From Elysia marginata (Eukaryota; Mollusca; Gastropoda; Plakobranchidae), in assembly GCA_019649035.1 (NCBI GenBank), contig BMAT01008113.1:56292-90682 (forward strand): a stretch of DNA of 34,391 nt, in the 5' to 3' direction. This document shows, piece by piece, positions 1-9,100 of the stretch (position 1 is its first letter; each line of letters begins with the position of its first letter). The position numbers and the translations under genes are program-made. Under the pieces are notes generated by a model. The model saw only the letters and a program-made list of their open reading frames with translations. It was not told the DNA's origin and ran no database searches.

Positions 1-586
1 TTGAGTGATATCAGGAGGGTTGTGTCGCCATAGTTGTTGTTCTCTTTTGTCTTTATAGAGACGGCACTAATGCAGAAAGTGGTGTACCGTGAGCTGTGAT
101 AATAATATTATTAATATATATTATATGTTACATTCTCAAAACCCCCTTTTAAAAGTACATATTCTCCCTTTTTCTTTTTAATTTTTCTGAATAAAAAAAC
201 TTGGAAAATTTAGACAATAGTATCAAGCTCAGAAAAAAAAAAATGCATTGTTAAAGCTACTTTCACTTTCCTTGTTGTAAATTAATAGAAATTGCAACAT
301 CTAACTCATTTGCACTGGTTGCAAGATTGATAAAGTTCTCGTAGTTGTTGTACAAAGTTTTAACTTCTTAAACAATAGTTGACATCAGGCACCATCAAGT
401 GCAGCACTTAGGAAACAAGCTCTCTAACAACTTCTCCAGAGTCGAAAGATTCATCCATCCACATACAAATTGCAAGTAAATTAAAAGCATTCTAACGCCA
501 GGGCATACATCTTTCAGGGTTTGTTATTAATCATCCATACAAAAAATTTTCAAAACATTTTTTTATAATTATATATATGCATATAT

Positions 587-952
587 GAAATCAATACATT
601 TTGCTTGAGTTAAAATGAATGGGACATTCAGGCTTTGCTTTTCCTTATACAGTATATGTTTGTATCAAATACATGTACTATGATCCATAAGAAAAGTCTT
701 AAAAACATAAGTGTATTTCAATAAGTATGAAATCAATACATTTTGCTTGAGTTAAACTGATTGTGACATTCAGGCTTTGTTTTTTTCTTATATATGTTTT
801 GTATGAAATACTTTCTCCATAAAAAAAGTCTTAAAAACATAAGTGTGTCTCAATACAAATGAAATCAATACATACTGCTTAAGATGAGCTCAATTGATCG
901 TCACTTTCTCCTATATGCTTTTAATCATCCATAGAAAGTCTTAAAAACATAC
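587..952. repeat. Three-copy tandem repeat, unit about 132-142 bp
   Basis: Copies begin at 587, 729 and 861 with GAAATCAATACAT, followed by a CTTGAGTTAAA-type word. Each ends near the shared AAGTCTTAAAAACATA. The first two also share GACATTCAGGCTTTG. The third copy is shorter and more diverged. Confidence 0.8.
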
Positions 953-3486
953 ATGGTGCTAATCTAGTGAAAGAAAAGTCCATTGTCATCTCAATCATCA
1001 TAAAACAGAAACAAAAAAACTCAGTGTCTCTATGACTTTTACGATTATAACTACATACATTCTGTTTTTAAAAAATGTGATCTGGTGTAGCATTAGAAAA
1101 TTCACTCTAAATACATGTGAAGCTATATACTTAGAGAACAAAAACTATTATAATAATGCCCCTAAGTCTAATTATTTCTAATCAACATATAATGAGTATT
1201 ATAAGTATTGCTCTCTACAAACTGCATGTATTTGTCAGCCCTTTTTAGGCAGTCAATTTAAATTAAAATGATAAAAAAAATTGCGATTGTATTTATAACA
1301 AAGTAAGATAAGAAAAGGTAAGACACACTGAATTGATCCATAACTGGAAATTTGGCAACGGCCTGACAGACTGTATTGTGAGTTTAAAAATAATATGATG
1401 AACACTCAGTGGACGTGCATATAGAGAAAAATTTTAAGCAATTAATAAACTAAAAAATTTGCACTTGTAAATTAGTTTCAGTACATCTTTGTCATCTAAA
1501 TTTTTTTCATGTTACTCGTAAGAGATATATTTCCCCTTTATGACTAACCAATTTTCATTTCAAAGTAAATGTATCCGCTGCTTACTTTTCCAGTGTTGTT
1601 TACCATTAAGCACACCCGCTGTAGGCACATTAACAAGAGGAGAATTCCATTGAAGAAAATGAAGTATTTAAACTTATGCCTACATAAATTATACAGTCAC
1701 AAAGATATAATAAGCGGAAATTTTTCCTACATTTGAACAACAATTAAACTAAAGAGAAAACTAGATTGACTAACTTCACCAAGCAGGACGGAATAACAAA
1801 AGAATGTCTTGCATTGCAATTAAAAGAGATGATTCTGATGTCCCATGATTCACATTTAAAAGTACACGTACTTGTAAAATCATCACTTCAATTGACGAAA
1901 ACTGTCTAAGCAAAAAAAACCTGCATGAACCACTGAATAAAACAGCTAGATTTTACAATGATTAAAAAATAGTACTAAAAAAAAAGAAGAAAAAAAATTA
2001 CAGCTGCTAATCTTTTAATGCAAGAAACTGTAAAAAAAGAGCATTTTGAATTTTTTGTAATTTTTTTTTTCAATCAAAATTTTTGATATCTTATTTTTTC
2101 CCCAAACCATGAGATTAGCTGTACAGCATTAAACAGAATACGGTGGTGACGCTACATCAGGAGTTTCACGGCTTGCAAATAACTCTGTGCGGATTGCCGA
2201 CAAATTTTAGTTAAACAACAACTACAAAAAAAAAGGTAAAATAAAATAAAAAATAAGTCCCATTTTATAAACATAAAAAAAATCAAAGGCATTGAAATTT
2301 TAAGGCCACATAGGCACATTTGTAAGGTGACCAGGGACGACGGTCAATCAGGCACAAGTCAAAGTTTTGAAGCATCCAGATGTTAACCTTTTCTAAAGTA
2401 AAACTTTATTTCATAAGAAGCCCTTTGAGTGGTTGAAAAAAATTATACCTAGAACTTTTTTCTTATATCTTGCAGGGTTATCAATGGCTGATGAAAATAA
2501 AAGTTGAACACAATGTGAGACTCTTAGTGCTTTGGAATCATCAGATCTATATAGAGTAACAATAGGCAAGGTCAACTCTCTAAAAAGCTTATAAGAGCAG
2601 GGGTTGTGCGCTTTGTTAAGTTTAAAACTGCAAAAAAAGTTATTGGCTAGCAGATGTTGAATTACTGATTGATTTTTTGTTCTCGATGACATTGAATAAA
2701 AATTTGAGCTGAAATTCCAAGTTTGAGGGAGAAAAAAAAAAGCTGAAATCAGCTTAAATTTGAAAGATTTACATCCCAGATCATGGGTTAATCTATTTTG
2801 AAGGCAATAAAGACATTTAGTTATATAGGAAATTACTAAATTTAAAAGGCTCTAACTGAAAGCTAGTCTGCGTCTGAGCCACAATTGTGCCTGACTTGTT
2901 CTGATTAACTGACATTTACATCATTCAAATTTAGGGCTCATTTTCATATACATGGTCGATAACCTTTCAAATCTCTGAAAAATCTGAAGCAGATTCATTT
3001 TGTTTCCCTTGAAAAATTTCGTACCATTAAAATAAATTGTCTTCAAAGTTGTTCTTTTCCTTTTAATCATCGCACAGACTCTCTGTCTTTACAACTAAGA
3101 CTTGCTACAGAGCACTTTTATAACTCTTGTGACTTGTTACAGAGCACCTTTATAAAAATTGTGAAATTATTACAAGCATAACGGAAAGCAATTCATTGAT
3201 ATAATCTTGAGACATCAATATAATAAATTAAAGAACAGAAAATGAGATGCATTTTTAATTTAGAAAAGAAATCCAACTTCAAATCAATTAGTTAGGGGAA
3301 ATAAATTGCGTAATTCAAATAAACGGAAAGTTGACACAAGATAAAATTAGGACTGCTTTTCAGTGACTAGATGTTTTATAGGGCAAGCACCGTGAGTCAG
3401 GCTCATGTAACCCCTATTGGGAGACAGAGACCGTGAAAGACAGCATTGTTGAATGTTGGACATCTTCTTGGGTTTGTTTGTACATT

Positions 3487-3660
3487 ATTAATAATAATAA
3501 AAATAAAATATAAATGATAATTCACTTGTAGGGCACCTAAAATTCATTAAATCAGAGATGCTAATACATATATTATAGCCGAATAAAGTAACTTCAGTTA
3601 TATTTAAAACTGTAGTAAAAGAGTGTGACATGAAACAAAAACGAAGAGTTTTACTTTAAA
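3487..3660. repeat. (TAA)n-ended SINE-like repeat, copy 1
   Basis: An AATAATAATAA tract is followed by AATTCACTTGTAGGGC, GCTAATACATA and AAAACTGTAGTAAAAGAGTG. The same word order recurs at 8318-8490 in the same orientation. The triplet tract would be the 3' tail if the element is read on the minus strand. No coding capacity or Pol III box was identified. Confidence 0.65.
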
Positions 3661-4193
3661 AATGTGTTAAACTTGTCAGATGTCTCTCATCTAGGGTGAG
3701 TGAGTTCAATGTTGCAATTTTCACCTTCAAAATTGTCAGATGTTGGAAATTCTTTTCATTTTTTTTTTGAGAAAACCCCATAAAAAGATCTATTTTTCTT
3801 TTTCTTTATATTTTAAATCAACAAATGTTTTAATATGTTTGCACAAAATGTCGATATTTTTATGAAATTTGTAATTTCTGTAAGCTTAGGCAAATGATAT
3901 ATTTGAAATCATAAACGGCTTTGAATGTCAACATTGCGACATCGGACTCATTAACGCTGGGCTAGTGACACTATTCGATATCTACGCTATCTGCAGTCCC
4001 TGGGAAGATTTACAAAATATTTCACACAAGCACAGAGATAAATCATTGTTTTCTTTGGCTAATTTACGTGTAGATAAAACAATCTCTTAAAGTTGAACAA
4101 AGATGAGACTTCTCAAAAAATGAGTATTTTATGGGTTTGGTCTAACCCAACTTTAAAATAATGAAAAAAATTAGGTGCCCATGAACATATCTC

Positions 4194-4290
4194 TCACAAC
4201 CAGATTCAACGAGTCGGAAATTGCATATTTTACATTACAAGGCTTTGATATTTTGAACAAACGTATTTTGCTGAGCTTCCAGATAAAAAA
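4194..4290 (-). repeat. Dispersed ~95-bp repeat, inverted relative to 32111-32206
   Basis: The reverse complement reads GAAGCTCAGCAAAATACG, TTGTTCAAAATATCAA, GCCTTGTAATGTAAAAT and CCGACTCGTTGAATCTGG. It aligns nearly gap-free with 32111-32206 on the plus strand. Related cores lie at 290-325, 3931-3968, 4410-4443 and 7903-7943. Confidence 0.7.
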
Positions 4291-4409
4291 AGCAGCATTT
4301 AATGATAAAAATTTTGTGGAAAGACATATATTAGAAAATCATATGATATAAAATATAGAGACAAAGAGGAATAAATCTAACTTTGATGGCGTTGTCTCAA
4401 AACTAAAAT

Positions 4410-4443
4410 TTTTTATTTCCGACTCATTTATCCTGGCTGCAAG
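4410..4443 (+). repeat. Core of the dispersed GACTCATT repeat
   Basis: TTTCCGACTCATTTATCC followed by TGGCTGCAAG matches the core shared by the copies near 290, 3931, 7903 and 32170. It overlaps the AATAAA candidate for PPM1L. Confidence 0.5.
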
Positions 4444-5907
4444 AAATGCAATTGCAAAACTCTCAATAAAATCAGATTTGTAATTACAGATAGAGAAATA
4501 GATATGAAGAAAAATAGATTAGTAAAGGAGAGCAAGACAGAGACAGCAACAGAGAGAGCTGTAATGGTGGAGTCAATAAAAAACTAATCGATACCTTTTG
4601 ATTTCTGCAAAGTTTTGATGAGTGCGTAAAATGCCTGACTAAGTATTTAAAATTAGGCATGCGTTTGATTTTTTTCTTTCTTTGAAAGTGAAAACATGCA
4701 AAATAAATGTATCATGCCGTGTTAACCTAAATCGCCCCAAAACAAGTTAAACGTTTTACGACACAGCATGACTGCAAGATTAACAATATGCAATACACAT
4801 TTCTTTTTCTAAGATTAACAATATCAACACAACACCAGAAACCACAGAAAAAATGGAATTATAAACAAATTTAGGTTCAATGATCTCAGAAAAAGTTCTT
4901 TGAATTTCATCTTAAATTTTCCAGTAGCTTTCATACTCTTACATATATAAAACCTTTTAGAAATAAACTAATGCAGTGCCAAACATCGTTTGCAGTTGAT
5001 TCTACAAAGATACTAATATACCTCTCAGTCAAATCTAGGCAACATTTAAAAAAAAATGGGTGTCATTTCTGTTGTACATTATTGATCTACAAAGGTATTC
5101 CTTGCTGCCGATTTAAGGAAAAACCTAGTATAAGCCGAAATGGCAAAATCGGGTATTTGGTATCAGCACAGTGATAGTAGAGTGAAAAGAGGCGCATCTT
5201 TCTGCCCAGATCAGAGTTTTCTAGCTCGACCGATTTTTGCTGGAACATAATTCTAAATTTATCGCAATCATATGAACAAAGTTTGAGTAAATTTTTTTTT
5301 TTTTTTTGTTTTTTTTGGTGTCCTGAAAAATTGTCCCAGGTGGACATATAATAGTTTTCCTTAAAACAGCAGCATGAAAAACGAACTACACTGAGATATG
5401 CTTTTTTTTTACACAATAACCACATAACAGTAACATGAGTAGAAAGGGTCCGTTAAAAAGTTCTGAATCACACTGGAATTATTACAATCTCGTTTTGTTG
5501 TCTCTGAAAGCACATGGGACTATAATTACTTCTCATCATGCTTGACGTATGTATTGCCTCATTTTTTTAAGAAACCTATTCACAAAGCAGCTGAAAAAAA
5601 AAAAGATGAACACGAATCGAATTGGCAGCCATATTGGCATTACTCAACTCTATATAAGCTTGTTAATCAAGAATTACATTAAAAAAAAAAAAAGTTTGTA
5701 AGAATGTTTTAACAAGTTTTTGGCATACGTTCTCGGCAACCAAAAGATTGTAATTTCATTTGCAACCCTTACTTTCTCTTTCATACCTATTTTCACAACT
5801 GCCTGAATCTTTGGCTTAGTTTAATCTCTTACCTAAACCAGGTTTACTATCTAGCAAATTAAACTCAAACTTCATGTTCAGTATCACACACAAGTTTAAA
5901 ATACACT

Positions 5908-6130
5908 TCAACCCTTTTCCTCTTCCTGTGTGGATTGTCCTTCCTCCTGTTTTGCCGAGTCTGCAGCGGCGGGCTGAGCCGTCTTGCCCCTCTGCTGCTC
6001 GTACTTGCACTGCAGGGCTCGTTTCCTCTTGAAGTTGACCACCATGATAGTGATGTTGTCTAGAGATCCGCGGTAGTACGCCTGCAGGGCCAAGCTCTTT
6101 GCCCCAAAGTGTGGCTCGTCGAGCCGCTCA
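5908..6130 (-). CDS. PPM1L: PPM1L exon 6 (residues 315-388 and stop)
   Basis: The exon follows TTACAG| and reads SERLDEPHFGAKS, then YYRGSLDNITIMVV with the last metal-binding Asp339. A polar tail rich in Gln, Glu, Ala and Lys follows and ends at the TGA whose complement is at 5908-5910. Confidence 0.94.
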
Positions 6131-9100
6131 CTGTAACACATAAATTTAAACAACAAAAAAAAAACTTATTTCTTCAAACATAAAGGCATGAAAACAGTAT
6201 CTGAATATTTCTACAAAACAAGATGGCATTCTTAGGAAGAAAAATCTACAATATTCACAATAGTTGTTTTTTTTACAAACCATTATAATCAGAACAATTT
6301 TTCATAAATCAACAAATCTTACTTTTAAGGAGAAAGTAGCTTTCAACAACAGCCAAGAAAAGAAAATTCATTCCTAAACAATGAAAAAAAAATTTTTTTT
6401 AATGTACCGGTACAGGTTTTGTTTTTGAAAAAAATGTTGGAATTTAAATTTGCAATTGCACCGGTTTCAAGCATTTCATTACGCTCTACCAGAAAGGCAG
6501 AGTTCTTAGTTTAAAATCTAAAAAACAAAAACAAAATTTTTTTTCAGTGATTTAGACCTGAGTACTGTGACTGAGATTTCTGAAATCTGAATTTGAAAAC
6601 AAAACATTTTGAAGATTTCAGTTTTAAAGCATCAGATTCTGACAATCATCAAGACATTATATTAGAGTGTGGAAGCTGAGAAAAAGTAAACAACTTTAAC
6701 CCTATAACAATGGCAGGACGCTGTCAACGTCTGGTGCACCATTTTATATCTACGGTTGCACCCTGCCAGCGACTGATGTATAGTCATAACTAAGAAGGGG
6801 AGAAAGACCATGTACGAATAAAACCATGAAATTGATTATAGTAGATTGAACTTCCGAGAGATGCTAAATTGAACTCTTGCAACGGTTTTTGCAGCGATCT
6901 AGAAGTTACGCCTGTACAAGTAGATCTAGGCTTAGATTTAAATCAAGAAAAATTACACGCTGAAGTATGAGATAATTACATGGTTAAAGATCTAAAACAG
7001 TAAATACCTTAGAATTTGAGAACGTCCACATTTAACTTATTTAGACTGGTTGCCAGACATATCATACTTACCTAATAAACTGCACAACATCCTCATTACT
7101 AAACACATCCCAGAGTCCGTCCGATGCCAGCACAACAAAATGTGGCTTATTCTGCTCAATGTTGTACTCCGTGAACTCTGGTTCGACAGTCACGAACTTA
7201 CGCTGCTTCAGAGGATAGTCACCAAATGCTCTGGAGGTTGCCAGGACACCAGCCACGCGCCACACACCGTTGAACGTGACAAACCCTCCAGCATCAACAA
7301 TACGCTGCTGCTCTTTTGGCTGGAAAAAAAAAATATTGCAGCAAGATCGATAAGGAAAACGTCGAACACATTGGTTTGTAGGCCTACCCAATTAACGATT
7401 GAAGTAATACAACTGTTTATAATAATAACTGCTGCTTATAAAGTGCAACAATTCAACAGTATAAGATGCTTGAAGTACTTGCAGAACTATTAGAATAAAA
7501 CTAAATGTCTTGCATTCAGTCCAAATGAGTTGTAAGTTAAAATTCTTAATTTTTTAAGTAGTACAGGCTTTTAAAGTTTACTGGGTGTTCAAAAGCCAAT
7601 TTGTTTTTTGTGTAGATATTGACGCTAAAATCATTTCTAAACAGTTTTCTCACCTAATTCATGTCAAATGTTCATGTTATATGCATGACATTTCCATTGG
7701 TATGGATGCTAAGGCCTCGAAACGTTCATAGTCATCTAAACTTTGGACCCTACTTTCTCCATTTTCTGAAATTTCACAAGTCCTAACCCTGCCGACTTCC
7801 AACGGCTATAACCTCATGCAGAAGCATGATATAGCTTTTCTGTTTGTTTTTATTGAAAGTAGAGTGAATAGGCTTTCCTGTGATACCTATATCTGACTAC
7901 CTGCCAATTTCGACTTTTAGACTCATTTTGAATGGTTGCGAGTCATATCATTATATGTAAAAATGACTATGATTACAATAATAGAAACAGCTATAACAAC
8001 AGCAACACTTACAGAGATACCAATAGGACAGGTATAAGCCTAGAGTATTATCTTTTAAGCCCTAAGTTTTTCATTTAACACTAAAATCGTCACAGTTTTT
8101 ACAGTCTATTGATGATTTTCTTTTTTTTTAAGTTATGAGTTTAGTGTTGTACAATTTAATGTGTGATGCTATGTAACAGATAGTTTTGAAAAAGAAACAT
8201 GACTTGACAAAAGGTTTTAAAAAATTTTCTGTCTGGTTGGTCTGCTTATCTTCTGCTTTAAATTATCCGTACTTCAGCTTGAAAAGCATATTTTTTTTAT
8301 AAAATTTTAAAATAATGATAATAATAATAATAATAATAATTCACTTGTAGAGCGCCTACAATCTACTACAACAGTGCTCAGCTGCGCTAATACATACATT
8401 ATCGCAGAATAAAGCTACCTTACTTGTAATTAAAACTGTTGTAACAGAGTGTAACCTAAAATACAAATGAAGGGTTTTACGACACAAATGCATAAAAACT
8501 ATTACTATTACATCATCTAAAATAGCCACTGTCCTTGTCTTGAGAAATCTCACAGTTACATTGAAATTCATAAAAATTGATGCCGATAACTACGTTCTAA
8601 AATAACAGGAAAATATTCTAAAAAAAGCTCAGTATTCAAATCTCGCCCAAAGGATTCAATTGTTTCACTTCTCTTAATTTTTTTCAGATACAACATTCCA
8701 GACCTTAGGAGCTTTGACAGAAAACTCATTTATTTCAAAAGTCGAGGATGGCATATTAATTTTTTAGTAAAATGGAGTCATTTGATCTTAAAACCCTCTG
8801 GGCTTTGTATCATTGTAAGAGTTCTTGTACATAAGCAGGGGATAGATCGTTTAAACATGTAAAAATACGACAGGTAGTTTAAAATAAATGAGAAATAAAA
8901 TTGGGAACACCAATAAAGTTTTAATTTTACAAGACTGTAAATTATAGAGGTTTGATTTATTAATTAACGAAACGCAAGTTATGAACCAGGCCATAGAAGA
9001 ACAAGAAGATTGTAAAACCAACTGACATCTGAAGGTTTGTGGTCTGTGGACAGTTGAGTTATCTTCCCTTTCATGTCACACATGATTGCACGTGAGTCGC

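Larger units (their letters stand above)
1..5907. other. AT-rich non-coding region downstream of PPM1L (3' UTR plus intergenic)
   Basis: No credible coding exon is visible: the few open frames are short, AT-rich and family-less. Reading from PPM1L, candidate poly(A) signals are ATTAAA at 5820-5825 and AATAAA at 4412-4417 and 2405-2410 (all minus strand); I cannot choose among them. The region also holds a three-copy tandem repeat (587-952), a (TAA)n-ended repeat (about 3487-3660) and four copies of a short dispersed repeat. Confidence 0.6.
7320..9026 (-). other. PPM1L intron 4, repeat-bearing
   Basis: A 1707-bp GT-AG intron holding one core of the dispersed GACTCATT repeat (7903-7943) and the second (TAA)n-ended repeat (from about 8318). 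Between them it is AT-rich without recognised content. Confidence 0.85.

Noticed and set aside
5087-5425. Minus-strand open frame of 112 codons downstream of PPM1L
   Set aside because: AT-rich, Lys/Phe/Cys-heavy with a homopolymer-derived Lys run; no family match or splice context.
7050-7493. Plus-strand open frame of 147 codons
   Set aside because: It runs antisense over PPM1L exon 5, which has clear PP2C homology; the plus frame has no family character.
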